Assembly (NCBI RefSeq): GCF_047246645.1 | Contig: NZ_JBFOKR010000001.1 | Coordinates: forward strand, 329,730-393,729 | From: Ferdinandcohnia sp047246645 | GTDB taxonomy: Bacteria > Bacillota > Bacilli > Bacillales > Bacillaceae_L | Direction of reading: 5' to 3' | Length of the DNA: 64,000 nt | Shown here: piece after piece, positions 35,172-45,531 of the stretch | How positions within the stretch are numbered: position 1 is the first letter of the stretch | How the letters are laid out: the number at the start of each line of letters is the position of its first letter | Made by a program: the position numbers and the translations under genes | Notes under the pieces: generated by a model | The model's input: the letters and a program-made list of their open reading frames with translations, nothing else | Database searches by the model: none | What the model was told of the DNA's origin: nothing

Positions 35172-36374
35172 ATGAACAACAAAAAAATTCTACTTTGTGT
35201 TAGTGGCGGTATTGCAGTATATAAGGCCGTTGCTTTGACTAGCAAACTAACACAGGCAGGAGCTACAGTAAAAGTGATCATGAGCGAATCTGCTATGAAA
35301 TTTGTTACTCCTTTATCATTTCAAGCACTTTCCAGGAATGAAGTATATTATGATACATTTGATGAAAAGGATCCTTCTGTCATAGCACATATTGATCTTG
35401 CGGATTGGGCTGATTTGATAATTGTTGCACCGGCAACAGCAAATATCATTGGTAAACTCGCAAATGGGATTGCTGACAATATGATTACTACGACACTGCT
35501 TGCAGCTACTGTCCCTGTATGGATAGCACCTGCAATGAATGTACATATGTATGACCATCCAGCTGTAAAAAGAAATATTTATGTTCTAGCAGGAGATGGG
35601 TATAAATTTATCGAACCATCAGAAGGTTACTTGGCATGTGGTTATGTAGGAAAGGGTAGACTCGAAGAACCCGAAAAAATTGTCGAGTTAGTAGGAGCAC
35701 ATTTTTTCCAACAGCCCTTCTTAAAGAATAAAAAAGTCCTAATTACAGCTGGTCCAACTCGGGAAAAAGTTGACCCAGTACGCTTTTTTACTAATAGGTC
35801 TACAGGTAAGATGGGATATGCACTTGCCGAAGCAGCCAGCTTGGCTGGAGCAGATGTTACGTTAATCTCTGGACCTACTAATTTATCAAGTCCAAGAAAT
35901 GTCAAGACGATACGAGTTGAATCAGCTGATGAAATGTTAAAGGAAGTACTAACTTACTATAAACAAAGTGATATTGTCATCAAATCAGCTGCTGTTGCAG
36001 ATTATCGACCAAAAAATGTGTACGATGAAAAAATGAAGAAGCAATCCGGGGAAATGGTGCTCGAGCTTGAAAGAACAACTGATATTCTTAAAACACTTGG
36101 AGAACAAAAGGAAAATCAATTGTTAGTTGGTTTTGCTGCTGAAACTACTAATGTTGCCGAATATGCCAAAAGAAAACTCGAGACTAAAAACTTAGATTTA
36201 ATTGTAGCAAATAATGTGACCGAAACAGGTGCAGGCTTTGGTACGGATACGAACATTGTAACCATTTACAAAAGAGATGGAAGTCATGTTGAATTGCCCT
36301 TAATGTCTAAACTGGAAGTTGCTAAAGCGATACTTCAAGAGGTAAAACTTATTTTGGATGAGGAAGGAAAATGA
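35172..36374 (+). CDS. coaBC: Bifunctional phosphopantothenoylcysteine decarboxylase / phosphopantothenate-cysteine ligase
   Basis: Two consecutive steps of coenzyme A synthesis. It is 400 residues. The N-terminal CoaC half (1 to about 185) has the flavoprotein start ILLCVSGGIAVYKAV, PATANIIGKLANGIADN, PAMNVHMY and the catalytic Cys region GYLACGYVGKGRL. The CoaB half (190-400) has TAGPTREKVDPVRFFTNRS with the STGKMG dimer motif and the CTP-binding KKQSGEMVLELERT and GFAAET. A GGGGGAGA ribosome site lies before the ATG. It overlaps priA by 4 bases. Confidence 0.98.
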   Translation: MNNKKILLCVSGGIAVYKAVALTSKLTQAGATVKVIMSESAMKFVTPLSFQALSRNEVYYDTFDEKDPSVIAHIDLADWADLIIVAPATANIIGKLANGIADNMITTTLLAATVPVWIAPAMNVHMYDHPAVKRNIYVLAGDGYKFIEPSEGYLACGYVGKGRLEEPEKIVELVGAHFFQQPFLKNKKVLITAGPTREKVDPVRFFTNRSTGKMGYALAEAASLAGADVTLISGPTNLSSPRNVKTIRVESADEMLKEVLTYYKQSDIVIKSAAVADYRPKNVYDEKMKKQSGEMVLELERTTDILKTLGEQKENQLLVGFAAETTNVAEYAKRKLETKNLDLIVANNVTETGAGFGTDTNIVTIYKRDGSHVELPLMSKLEVAKAILQEVKLILDEEGK

Positions 36375-38785
36375 GAATAGCTAATATTATAGTTGATGTA
36401 CCGGCAATGCAAACCGATAAGACGTACGACTATATTATCCCTGAAAGATGGCGGGATATTGTTGTGCCTGGTATGAGGGTAGTCGTGCCTTTTGGTCCCA
36501 GGAAGGTCCAGGGGTTTGTAATGAGTTTATCGGATCATGCAGAAATAGATAAGCTAAAAGAAATTCATTCACTTCTCGATTTAACTCCTGTACTAAATGA
36601 AGAGTTATTACATATTGGTGCTTGGTTAACCGAGAAGACCTTATGTTTCACAATATCAGCATTACAAGTTATGCTTCCTGCAGCAATGAGAGCTAAGTAC
36701 GAAAAGGAAATACGACTTCTTGACGAATCAAAGAGAACTGATTTGGATTCAGCCGTACAGGACTTATTACGTAATAGAGATTTCATTCATTGGGATGAAG
36801 TTGAAAAAAATGACATGTTGCATGTATTTCAAAAAGACATAAAAAAAGGCTTGCTTGATGTGGTTTATAAAGTGAAAAATCGTACAAATAAAAAGACCTT
36901 AAAACAGGTACAACTTTCACAAACTGTTGAACAGACTTTAAAAGAGATTCAAGGACTGTCTACCAGCGCTTCTAAACAGAAAGAGGTTCTTAGCTACTTT
37001 ATTGAAAATCCTAAACCAATTGTAGTTAGAGATTTACTTCAAAAAGTCAATACGACAGACAGCACTATTAAGACCCTTGTAAATAAGGGTCTTCTCGTAG
37101 AAAAGGTAGTTGAAGTGTATAGAGACCCCTATGCAGAAAGGGAATTCAAAAAAACTGAACCATTACCACTTACTACAGAACAACAACAAGCTATTTCTCC
37201 AGTACTCTCTTCAATAGAAAATCAGCTGCACAAGGTGTTTTTGATGTATGGTGTTACAGGTAGTGGAAAAACAGAAGTGTATATGCAATCAATTGATGCA
37301 GTTTTAAAAAAAGGAAAAGAAGCAATTGTTCTTGTTCCAGAAATTGCACTTACCCCACAAATGGTTAATCGATTTAAGGGGCGATTTGGTTCACAGGTAG
37401 CTGTACTTCATAGTGGACTAGGTGCTGGAGAAAAGTATGATGAATGGAGAAAAATACATCGTAAGGAAGTTCGAGTTGTTGTTGGGGCTCGTTCAGCAAT
37501 TTTTGCTCCTTTTGAGAATTTAGGGATTATTATTATTGATGAAGAACATGAATCAAGCTATAAGCAGGAAGATAATCCACGTTATCATGCAAAAGATGTT
37601 GCTATTTTTCGAGGACAATTACATAAATGTCCGGTTGTACTTGGAAGTGCAACACCAACACTTGAATCTTTTGCACGTTCTTCCAAGAATGTGTACGAGC
37701 TGATTACCTTGAAGGAAAGAGTTAACAACAGGCCGTTGCCTACTGTTGAAATCGTGGATATGAGAGAGGAATTGAGAAGTGGCAATCGGTCTATGTTCTC
37801 TACTTCTCTATTTGATAAATTACAGTTGAGGTTAGATAGAAACGAACAATCAGTATTATTTTTAAATAGAAGGGGCCACTCTTCTTTTGTTATGTGTAGA
37901 GACTGTGGTTATGTTGCTAATTGTCCTCATTGTGATATTTCATTAACATATCATAGGACAAACCATCGATTAAAATGTCACTACTGCGGATATGAGACAA
38001 ATATGCCTGTGACTTGTCAGGAGTGTGGAAGCGAACATATTCGTTTCTTTGGTACAGGTACTCAAAAAGTAGAAGAGGAATTGGCAAAAATTTTACCTGA
38101 AGCAAGAGTCATTCGAATGGACGTTGATACAACAAGCCGTAAAGGATCACATGAAAAGCTCCTAAAGGAATTTGGAGATGGTAATGCTGATATTTTGCTT
38201 GGCACTCAGATGATAGCAAAGGGCTTAGACTTTCCAAATGTTACTTTAGTAGGTGTGTTAACTGCAGATACAATGCTAAACCTTCCTGATTTTCGATCTT
38301 CAGAGAAAACTTTTCAGCTCCTTACTCAAGTAAGTGGAAGAGCAGGAAGACACGAACTACCAGGGGAAGTAGTTATTCAAAGCTATACACCCGAGCACTA
38401 TAGCATTGAACTGGCAAGTAAACATGATTATGATGGCTTTTATCAAAACGAAATGCGAATTAGAAAGCAACACGCATATCCACCTTTTTATTATCTTGCA
38501 TTAATAACTGTGTCACACACTGAGCTTACAAAGACAGTTGACGTGGCTGAAAAAATTTCCACCTATTTACGAAACTCCTTAACGAATAAATCTATTATAC
38601 TTGGGCCGGTTACCTCACCAATTGCAAGGATTAATAATAGATATCGTTATCAATGCATGATAAAATACAAAAATGAACCAAATCTCAATCAACTTTTAAA
38701 AGGTATTGTCGACAGATATCAAAAAGAGATTGCACAAAATTCTCTTGCATTATCAATTGATTTAAACCCCTATATCATGATGTAA
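36371..38785 (+). CDS. priA: Primosomal protein N' (replication restart helicase PriA)
   Basis: Helicase that recognises forked DNA and reloads the replisome. It is 804 residues. The N-terminal DNA-binding domain (1 to about 110) and a winged-helix part lead to the helicase core with Walker A GVTGSGKTEVY (about 293-303), DEEH box IIIDEEHESSYKQ, and motifs V-VI (GTQMIAKGLDFPNV, QVSGRAGR). Two zinc sites are inserted between the helicase lobes: CRDCGYVANCPHC and CHYCGYETN with CQECG. The end is a short C-terminal domain. It is in the coaBC-priA-def-fmt run. Confidence 0.98.
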   Translation: MRIANIIVDVPAMQTDKTYDYIIPERWRDIVVPGMRVVVPFGPRKVQGFVMSLSDHAEIDKLKEIHSLLDLTPVLNEELLHIGAWLTEKTLCFTISALQVMLPAAMRAKYEKEIRLLDESKRTDLDSAVQDLLRNRDFIHWDEVEKNDMLHVFQKDIKKGLLDVVYKVKNRTNKKTLKQVQLSQTVEQTLKEIQGLSTSASKQKEVLSYFIENPKPIVVRDLLQKVNTTDSTIKTLVNKGLLVEKVVEVYRDPYAEREFKKTEPLPLTTEQQQAISPVLSSIENQLHKVFLMYGVTGSGKTEVYMQSIDAVLKKGKEAIVLVPEIALTPQMVNRFKGRFGSQVAVLHSGLGAGEKYDEWRKIHRKEVRVVVGARSAIFAPFENLGIIIIDEEHESSYKQEDNPRYHAKDVAIFRGQLHKCPVVLGSATPTLESFARSSKNVYELITLKERVNNRPLPTVEIVDMREELRSGNRSMFSTSLFDKLQLRLDRNEQSVLFLNRRGHSSFVMCRDCGYVANCPHCDISLTYHRTNHRLKCHYCGYETNMPVTCQECGSEHIRFFGTGTQKVEEELAKILPEARVIRMDVDTTSRKGSHEKLLKEFGDGNADILLGTQMIAKGLDFPNVTLVGVLTADTMLNLPDFRSSEKTFQLLTQVSGRAGRHELPGEVVIQSYTPEHYSIELASKHDYDGFYQNEMRIRKQHAYPPFYYLALITVSHTELTKTVDVAEKISTYLRNSLTNKSIILGPVTSPIARINNRYRYQCMIKYKNEPNLNQLLKGIVDRYQKEIAQNSLALSIDLNPYIMM

Positions 38786-38861
38786 AACCAAGAAGAAAGT
38801 TTAAACTTTCTAGCTATAGTAGATGCTAGTAATACTAGATTAGATGTACGGAGGAAGGAAT

Positions 38862-39335
38862 TTGTCTAAACTGCAAATTGTAAACTATCCAAATGAAGTA
38901 CTTGAGGTCGAATGTGAACGAGTCACTTCATTTGATCGCAAATTAACAAAATTAATTAAAGATATGTATGATACGATGATTGAGGAGGATGGTGTAGGAT
39001 TAGCTGCTCCTCAGATTGGAATCACAAAGCAAATTGCTATTGTTGATATAGGAGACGAAAGCGGGCTTATTGAGCTTATTAATCCTACTATTTTAGAACA
39101 ACGTGGTGAACAAGTAGGTCCGGAAGGCTGCCTCAGTTTTCCGGGCCTTTTTGGTGAAGTAACACGATATGATTACGTGAAGGTACGTGCACAAAATCGA
39201 AAAGGAAAAACATACATAATAGAAGCGGAAGGATTCCTGGCTCGTGCAATCCAACATGAAATTGACCATTTACATGGTATTTTATTTACATCGAAAGTGA
39301 ATCGTTATTATGAAGAAGGAGAAATAGAAGGGTAG
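38862..39335 (+). CDS. def: Peptide deformylase
   Basis: Iron/zinc hydrolase that removes the formyl group from new proteins. It is 157 residues with all three motifs: GVGLAAPQ (44-51), EGCLS with Cys90, and QHEIDH with His132, Glu133 and His136. The TTG at 38862 is chosen since GGAGGAAGGAA directly precedes it; an upstream ATG at 38844 lies before this ribosome site. It stands directly upstream of fmt, its functional partner. Confidence 0.96.
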   Translation: MSKLQIVNYPNEVLEVECERVTSFDRKLTKLIKDMYDTMIEEDGVGLAAPQIGITKQIAIVDIGDESGLIELINPTILEQRGEQVGPEGCLSFPGLFGEVTRYDYVKVRAQNRKGKTYIIEAEGFLARAIQHEIDHLHGILFTSKVNRYYEEGEIEG

Positions 39336-39343
39336 GTATCAAT

Positions 39344-40294
39344 ATGGAAAAAATCGTTTTTATGGGAACACCAGACTTTTCAGTTCCAGTCTTACGACAG
39401 ATATTAGAAGATGGATACGATGTAGTAGCAGTAGTTACCCAGCCAGATCGTCCAGTTGGAAGGAAACGAGTATTAACTCCTCCACCAGTAAAAGTAGAAG
39501 CACTTAAACACAATATTCCTGTGCTGCAACCAAATAAAATTAGAGAGAAAGAAGAAATTGAGAAGGTTCTCTCCTATAATCCGGATTTAATTGTAACCGC
39601 AGCATTTGGACAAATTTTGCCTAAAGAAATACTCGAAACACCAAAGTACGGATGTATCAATGTTCATGCTTCACTTCTACCAGAACTAAGAGGTGGGGCA
39701 CCAATTCATTATTCCATTTTACAAGGTAAAGCGAAGACTGGTGTTACGATTATGTATATGGTAGAAAAATTGGATGCCGGCGACATTTTAACACAAGTTG
39801 AAATTCCTATACTAGAGACAGATCATGTTGGTTCTCTTCATGATAAATTAAGTGTTGCTGGTTCTAAGCTTTTGTCTGAAACACTACCATTGTTACTAGC
39901 AGGAAAAATTACACCTATTAAACAGGATGATTCTATAGCTACATTTGCAGCAAACATTAAAAGGGAACAAGAAAAAATTGATTGGTCAAAACCCGGTGAG
40001 ACAATTTATAATCATATTCGCGGTTTACATCCATGGCCGGTTGCGTACACAACACTTAATGGAGAGGTTATGAAGGTATGGTGGGGAGAAAAAATTCCTT
40101 CTAAGGATTACTCTACTCAACCTGGAATTGTAATCGGTATTGAAAAAGATGGTTTTATTGTATCAACTGGTAATACTACTAATATAAAGGTTACTCAACT
40201 TCAGCCTTCTGGTAAGAAAAAAATGAGTGCAGAGCAGTTTTTGCGAGGTACTGATTTAATAGTTGGAACTAAATTAGGAGATGACAATGACTAA
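39344..40294 (+). CDS. fmt: Methionyl-tRNA formyltransferase
   Basis: Formylates initiator Met-tRNA using 10-formyl-tetrahydrofolate. It is 316 residues. The catalytic motif NVHASLLPELRGGAPIHYSI lies near 106-125, with the start KIVFMGTPDFSVPVLR of the Rossmann fold. The C-terminal tRNA-binding barrel is present (residues about 205-316). Gene order def-fmt is standard. It overlaps rsmB by a few bases. Confidence 0.98.
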   Translation: MEKIVFMGTPDFSVPVLRQILEDGYDVVAVVTQPDRPVGRKRVLTPPPVKVEALKHNIPVLQPNKIREKEEIEKVLSYNPDLIVTAAFGQILPKEILETPKYGCINVHASLLPELRGGAPIHYSILQGKAKTGVTIMYMVEKLDAGDILTQVEIPILETDHVGSLHDKLSVAGSKLLSETLPLLLAGKITPIKQDDSIATFAANIKREQEKIDWSKPGETIYNHIRGLHPWPVAYTTLNGEVMKVWWGEKIPSKDYSTQPGIVIGIEKDGFIVSTGNTTNIKVTQLQPSGKKKMSAEQFLRGTDLIVGTKLGDDND

Positions 40295-41630
40295 GAGTAA
40301 TGTCCGGAATGTAGCAGTAGAGATACTTCTGCAAATAGAAAAAAATCAAGCTTATAGCAATCTTTTACTAAATAATATGATAAAAAAGCATGATGTAAAG
40401 GGAAAGGATGTAGGCTTATTAACAGAAATTGTATATGGTTCGATTCAAAGACGTGACACGTTAGACTTTTTTCTCGTCCCATTCCTTAAAAAGACAAAAA
40501 AGCTAGATCTTTGGGTGCGAATTTTGTTAAGAGTCTCTTTATATCAGATGGTTTATCTTGATCGGGTGCCTGAACGTGCGATTTTTTTTGAAGCTGTTGA
40601 GATTGCGAAAAAGAGAGGTCATAGTGGTATAGCGTCCCTAGTTAATGGCGTACTACGATCAATTCAGCGTCAAGGCTTACCATCCTTAGATTCAATTTCA
40701 GATCCAGTTGAACGCTTGTCTGTTGAAACCAGCCACCCACGTTGGCTTGTGGAACGTTGGGTTCAACAGATTGGGATAGATGAAGCAAGGAAAATGTGTG
40801 AAATGAATAGCGTTCCTCCAGAACAGACTGCTCGCGTTAATTCAATGATTTTAAGCCGAGATGAGGCAATTAAAAGGTTAAAAAATGAAGGTGTTGAGTG
40901 TGAAGTTGGGGCAGTATCTGTAGATGCAATTAAGGCTGTGAAAGGTAATTTGGTTCAAACTCAAGCTTTTGAAGATGGATTATTCACTATTCAAGATGAG
41001 AGCTCAATGCTTGTGGCAAGGGCTCTTAGTGTGGAAGAAGGAGATCGAGTACTTGATAGCTGTGCTGCACCTGGAGGGAAAACAACTCATATTGCAGAAG
41101 TATTGAATAACACTGGGATGGTCCATTCTTTAGATTTACATGAACATAAAGTGAGACTAATTAATGACCAAGTAAGTAGACTTCATTTAGATAATGTACA
41201 AGCTCAAGCTATTGATAGTCGAAAAGCCGGAGAACTTTTTGAATTGGAGTCTTTTGATAAAATACTTGTGGATGCTCCGTGTTCAGGTTTTGGTGTAATT
41301 AGAAGAAAACCTGACATAAAGCATGCAAAAAAGGAATCTGATAGCACTAGACTAGCAGCGATTCAACTTGAAATTTTAACTGAAGTTTCATCTCTATTAA
41401 AAAAAGGTGGTATACTCGTTTATAGCACATGTACGATTGACCAGGAAGAAAATGAGGCTGTAGTAAAAGCCTTTTTAGAAAAAAATCCAGGTTTCGACCT
41501 GGATGACGGGATAAAAGAGGCTTTGCCTGAAGTAGTTCATCCCTATATAAAGAATGGACAAATTCAACTTTTTCCTCATTATTTTGGAACAGATGGATTT
41601 TATATTGCAAGATTACGAAAGCAGGTGTAA
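40287..41630 (+). CDS. rsmB: 16S rRNA (cytosine-967-C5) methyltransferase
   Basis: SAM-dependent methyltransferase of the small subunit rRNA. It is 447 residues. An N-terminal NusB-like domain (1 to about 140, VAVEILLQIEKNQAYSNLLL) precedes the methyltransferase with the SAM site DSCAAPGGKTTHIAE and the two cysteines used by m5C enzymes: DAPCSGFG and STCTIDQEENE. ATG 40287 is preferred to ATG 40281, which touches the GGAG. It lies in the compact fmt-rsmB-rlmN chain. Confidence 0.95.
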   Translation: MTKSNVRNVAVEILLQIEKNQAYSNLLLNNMIKKHDVKGKDVGLLTEIVYGSIQRRDTLDFFLVPFLKKTKKLDLWVRILLRVSLYQMVYLDRVPERAIFFEAVEIAKKRGHSGIASLVNGVLRSIQRQGLPSLDSISDPVERLSVETSHPRWLVERWVQQIGIDEARKMCEMNSVPPEQTARVNSMILSRDEAIKRLKNEGVECEVGAVSVDAIKAVKGNLVQTQAFEDGLFTIQDESSMLVARALSVEEGDRVLDSCAAPGGKTTHIAEVLNNTGMVHSLDLHEHKVRLINDQVSRLHLDNVQAQAIDSRKAGELFELESFDKILVDAPCSGFGVIRRKPDIKHAKKESDSTRLAAIQLEILTEVSSLLKKGGILVYSTCTIDQEENEAVVKAFLEKNPGFDLDDGIKEALPEVVHPYIKNGQIQLFPHYFGTDGFYIARLRKQV

Positions 41631-41635
41631 TGTAA

Positions 41636-42730
41636 TTGGAAGAAGTACAAACAACACGAAAGAAAAAGGCAGAAATAAAGGAATCAAAGCCTTCTATTTA
41701 CTCTATTCAACTAGAAGATCTTGAAAATTGGTTAGTAGAAAACGGAGAAAAAAAATTCCGTGGCAACCAAATCTATGAATGGCTATACACGAAGCGGGTT
41801 ACATCGTTTGATGAAATGACAAACCTTTCAAATGCACTTCGGTTAAAGCTTACAAATCACTTTACAATAACAACTCTTAATACGATTATCCAACAAACCT
41901 CAAGTGATGGAACGATGAAGTTCTTATTCGAGTTACATGATGGATATTCAATTGAAACTGTATTAATGAGACATAGCTATGGTAACTCAATCTGTGTTAC
42001 TACTCAGGTGGGATGTAGAATTGGATGTACTTTTTGTGCCTCAACATTAGGTGGTCTAAAGAGAAACCTTGAAGCTGGTGAAATTGTTGCTCAAGTTGTA
42101 AAGGTTCAAAAAGCTTTGGATGAACAAGGAGAAAGAGTAAGTCATGTTGTAATTATGGGAATTGGAGAACCATTCGACAACTATGATGAGATGCTGTCAT
42201 TCCTCAAGATTATAAATCACGATAAAGCGTTAAATATTGGTGCTCGTCATATTACTGTTTCAACCAGCGGGATCATTCCTAAGATTTATAAGTTTGCAGA
42301 TGAAAAATTACAAATAAATTTTGCGATTTCTTTACATGCACCTAACACGGAAATTAGAAGCAAGCTAATGCCGATTAACCGTGCTTACAAATTACCAGAC
42401 TTAATGGAAGCCGTACGGTATTATATTGAAAAAACAGGTAGACGTATTAGTTTTGAATATGGGTTATTTGGCGGAGTAAATGATCAAGTAGAGCATGCAG
42501 AAGAACTTGCTCAACTATTAAAGGGAATTAAATGCCATGTGAATTTAATTCCAGTCAACTATGTTCCGGAGAGAGATTATGTTAGAACCCCAAAAGATCA
42601 AATTTTTGAATTTGAAAAAACCCTAAAGAAACATGGCGTGAATGTAACGATTCGTCGTGAACAAGGCCATGATATAGATGCTGCCTGTGGTCAATTACGT
42701 GCAAAGGAGCGTAAAGAGGAGACGAGGTGA
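41636..42730 (+). CDS. rlmN: 23S rRNA (adenine-2503-C2)/tRNA methyltransferase RlmN
   Basis: Radical SAM enzyme that methylates A2503 in the peptidyl transferase centre. It is 364 residues. The radical SAM cluster motif is Cys127-X3-Cys131-X2-Cys134 in VGCRIGCTFCAS. The methyl-carrying Cys of the family is Cys351 in IDAACGQLR near the end. The start is TTG behind AGGTG. It is separated by 5 bases from rsmB and 6 from prpC. Confidence 0.98.
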   Translation: MEEVQTTRKKKAEIKESKPSIYSIQLEDLENWLVENGEKKFRGNQIYEWLYTKRVTSFDEMTNLSNALRLKLTNHFTITTLNTIIQQTSSDGTMKFLFELHDGYSIETVLMRHSYGNSICVTTQVGCRIGCTFCASTLGGLKRNLEAGEIVAQVVKVQKALDEQGERVSHVVIMGIGEPFDNYDEMLSFLKIINHDKALNIGARHITVSTSGIIPKIYKFADEKLQINFAISLHAPNTEIRSKLMPINRAYKLPDLMEAVRYYIEKTGRRISFEYGLFGGVNDQVEHAEELAQLLKGIKCHVNLIPVNYVPERDYVRTPKDQIFEFEKTLKKHGVNVTIRREQGHDIDAACGQLRAKERKEETR

Positions 42731-42736
42731 AACCAT

Positions 42737-43486
42737 ATGAGGTCATTCTTTTTAACAAATCGGGGAAAAGTAAGACAAATTAATGAGGATAGCTGTGGTG
42801 TATTTTTTAATAAGTCGGGTCAATTATTAGCAGTTGTTGCAGATGGCATGGGTGGTCATTTAGCTGGTGATGTTGCAAGTAACATGACCACCTCCCAGCT
42901 TCAGACCTATTGGGAATCCAGTGAAGAGATTAAAACCTCTGAAGCTGCGGAACAATGGTTAAAAGAACATATTACAAAGGTTAATTCTAACTTGTATAAT
43001 CATTCTCTTGAAAATGCGGAATGCAAAGGAATGGGTACAACAGTTGTGGCAGCAATTTGTACTGACTTGTTTTCAACTACTGCCCACATTGGGGATAGCC
43101 GTTGTTACATTTTAAACGCTAATGGATTTCAACAAATTACAGAGGACCATTCGCTTGTAAATGAACTTGTACGCTCTGGTCATATTTCGAAGGAGGATGC
43201 TGAGCATCACCCTCGAAAGAACGTTGTCTTACGTGCACTAGGTACTGAAACAAATGTAGAAATAGACATTAAAACAATTATTTTAGAAGAGGATGACTTT
43301 CTATTAATTTGTTCAGATGGGCTTTCAAACAAAGTTTCTGAACTGGAATTAAGAGAAGTTCTAGAAAATGAAGAAAGCCTTAACCAGAAAGGTGAAAAAC
43401 TTATTCAACTAGCAAATGATTACGGTGGAGAAGATAATATCACCTTGGTGCTTGTTAATTTTTCGTCTGAAAGTGAGGGTGAATAA
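42737..43486 (+). CDS. prpC: PP2C-type Ser/Thr phosphatase PrpC (Stp)
   Basis: Metal-dependent phosphatase that reverses PrkC phosphorylation. It is 249 residues. Motifs of the PPM family are RQINEDSCGVFF, VADGMGGHLAGDVAS with metal-binding Asp, AHIGDSRCYI, LICSDGLSNKV and the final EDNITLVLV. It overlaps no gene but stands 5 bases before prkC, its partner kinase. Confidence 0.97.
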   Translation: MRSFFLTNRGKVRQINEDSCGVFFNKSGQLLAVVADGMGGHLAGDVASNMTTSQLQTYWESSEEIKTSEAAEQWLKEHITKVNSNLYNHSLENAECKGMGTTVVAAICTDLFSTTAHIGDSRCYILNANGFQQITEDHSLVNELVRSGHISKEDAEHHPRKNVVLRALGTETNVEIDIKTIILEEDDFLLICSDGLSNKVSELELREVLENEESLNQKGEKLIQLANDYGGEDNITLVLVNFSSESEGE

Positions 43487-43491
43487 AAATT

Positions 43492-45441
43492 ATGCTCATT
43501 GGAAGACGATTAAGCGGACGTTATAAAATACTTGAAGTCATTGGTGGAGGCGGAATGGCAAATGTTTACCTTGCAAGAGATGTAATTCTTGAAAGGGATG
43601 TTGCCATAAAAGTACTTCGTTTAGACTTTTCAAATGATGAAGAATTTATCAAGCGTTTTAGAAGAGAGGCACATGCTGCAACTAGCCTTGTTCATCCTAA
43701 TATTGTAAGTATTTACGATGTTGGAGAAGAAGAAGACATTTATTATATTGTAATGGAATATGTTCCTGGTCAAACTTTAAAGCAATACATACAGAGAAAT
43801 GCTCCGCTTCATCCTAGAGAAGCAATAAATATTATGCGACAATTGACATCAGCAATTTCACATGCCCATCAAAATCAAATTGTTCACAGAGATATAAAAC
43901 CACAAAATATCTTAATTGATCATGATGGTACTGTAAAAGTTACTGATTTCGGGATAGCTGTAGCGTTAAGCTCAACTACTATTACCCAAACTAATTCGGT
44001 ACTCGGTTCTGTCCATTATTTATCACCTGAACAAGCTAGAGGTGGTATGTCTACAAGAAAATCAGATATCTATTCATTAGGTATTGTGATGTTTGAATTG
44101 GTTACAGGTCGTGTACCTTTTGAAGGTGAATCGGCAGTATCAATTGCACTAAAACATCTTCAATCAGAGACTCCATCACCGAAAAGATGGAATTCTACAA
44201 TTCCACAAAGTGTGGAAAATATCATATTGAAATCAACTGCAAAAGATCCTTTTCATCGTTATGATACGGTTGATGAGATGGAAGAAGACTTGAATACTGC
44301 TTTATATCCTGATCGTTTGAATGAAGAAAAATTTGTTGTTCCGACAATGGATGATGAAGTAACAAAGGCAATTCCAATTATTAAGGATGAAATACAGAAG
44401 GAAACGGTTGTAAGTGAAGTGCCTAAAAATACACAAGCAGATAATAATCAGCAGCAGAAGCCTAAGAAAAAGAAAAACAAGCTGTTGGTTACTTTGGGGA
44501 TTGTTTTTTTCTTGCTAATAGCGGCTGGTATTTCTGCAGTTACAATCATACCCGATTTATTTTCTCCTGAGGATGTTCAAGTACCTGATGTAACTAACGT
44601 TGAATATGATGAAGCAGTTGAGATATTAGAGGAAGCTGGATTTAAAATCGGTGACAAAAAAGAACAAGATCATGAAGATATCCCGGAAGGTTATGTTATA
44701 AAAACTGACCCACAAGCAAATCGATCCACCGTTGAAGGAACAACTATTAATTTATACGTAAGTACAGGTAAGAAGAAGGTTGAATTTGGTTATTATGTGG
44801 GTAAAGACATTGAAGAAACAAAAGAACGTTTAGATAACTTTTTAGCTATCATTCCTGAAGATGTGTTTGATGATAGTCCTGTCGGCACAATTCTCAGCCA
44901 GTCGATAGAAGAGGGAGAATTAGTTGTTCCTGACGAGACAGAAGTAATTTTTGAGGTGAGTAAGGGACCAGAAACTATTACTCTTAAAGATTTATCAGGT
45001 TTCCCGGAGAATGCTCTGCTTGCTTATGCCGAAGAAACTGGTATAAATATAGATTACTCAGACCAACAGTTTTCTGATGATGTAGCAGAAGGTCATGTAA
45101 TCTCCCAAACACCTGCAAAAGGAACAAAAATAACAAAAAACGATAAAGTAAAAGTTATTATGTCTAAAGGAAAAGAACCGAAAGAACCTAAAACTGTTAA
45201 ACAAAAAATAAATATTCCATTTACTGCTAATGAAGAAGGGCTGCCTCAAAAAGTACAAGTAAAGATTGAAGATGCAAATAATTCAATCAATGATGTTTAC
45301 GATGAGTTTGAAATAACAAGTAATACATCTATTGAGATCATTTTTGAGATTAATCCAGATTCAGTAGCTAGGTATATGGTAATTATTGACGGAAGACTGC
45401 TTGATGATGAGGTTAAGGTAATCGAATATCCATCAGAGTAA
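43492..45441 (+). CDS. prkC: PASTA-domain Ser/Thr protein kinase PrkC
   Basis: Membrane receptor kinase; B. subtilis PrkC senses muropeptides in spore germination and regulates stationary-phase processes. It is 649 residues. The cytoplasmic kinase domain (about 11-270) has the GGGGMANVY loop, Lys40 in VAIK, the catalytic Asp134 in HRDIKPQN and the DFG loop TDFGIAVAL. A juxtamembrane basic stretch (PKKKKNK) leads into one membrane segment (about 330-353). Outside the cell are three PASTA repeats (about 362-430, 430-497 and 497-565) and a C-terminal extra domain to the end. A hairpin follows. Confidence 0.98.
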   Translation: MLIGRRLSGRYKILEVIGGGGMANVYLARDVILERDVAIKVLRLDFSNDEEFIKRFRREAHAATSLVHPNIVSIYDVGEEEDIYYIVMEYVPGQTLKQYIQRNAPLHPREAINIMRQLTSAISHAHQNQIVHRDIKPQNILIDHDGTVKVTDFGIAVALSSTTITQTNSVLGSVHYLSPEQARGGMSTRKSDIYSLGIVMFELVTGRVPFEGESAVSIALKHLQSETPSPKRWNSTIPQSVENIILKSTAKDPFHRYDTVDEMEEDLNTALYPDRLNEEKFVVPTMDDEVTKAIPIIKDEIQKETVVSEVPKNTQADNNQQQKPKKKKNKLLVTLGIVFFLLIAAGISAVTIIPDLFSPEDVQVPDVTNVEYDEAVEILEEAGFKIGDKKEQDHEDIPEGYVIKTDPQANRSTVEGTTINLYVSTGKKKVEFGYYVGKDIEETKERLDNFLAIIPEDVFDDSPVGTILSQSIEEGELVVPDETEVIFEVSKGPETITLKDLSGFPENALLAYAEETGINIDYSDQQFSDDVAEGHVISQTPAKGTKITKNDKVKVIMSKGKEPKEPKTVKQKINIPFTANEEGLPQKVQVKIEDANNSINDVYDEFEITSNTSIEIIFEINPDSVARYMVIIDGRLLDDEVKVIEYPSE

Positions 45442-45445
45442 AAGT

Positions 45446-45479
45446 ACAGTACTAGTGAGAGCCTACTCACTAGTACTGT
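45446..45479 (+). terminator. Perfect 14-bp hairpin after prkC
   Basis: ACAGTACTAGTGAG (45446-45459) and CTCACTAGTACTGT (45466-45479) pair perfectly around AGCCTA. Without a solid T-run it may stabilise mRNA or terminate weakly. Confidence 0.6.
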
Positions 45480-45531
45480 GTTGTTGTGAAAATAAGACGT
45501 TTTGAATGAAACTAGAACAAGGAGTGAAACT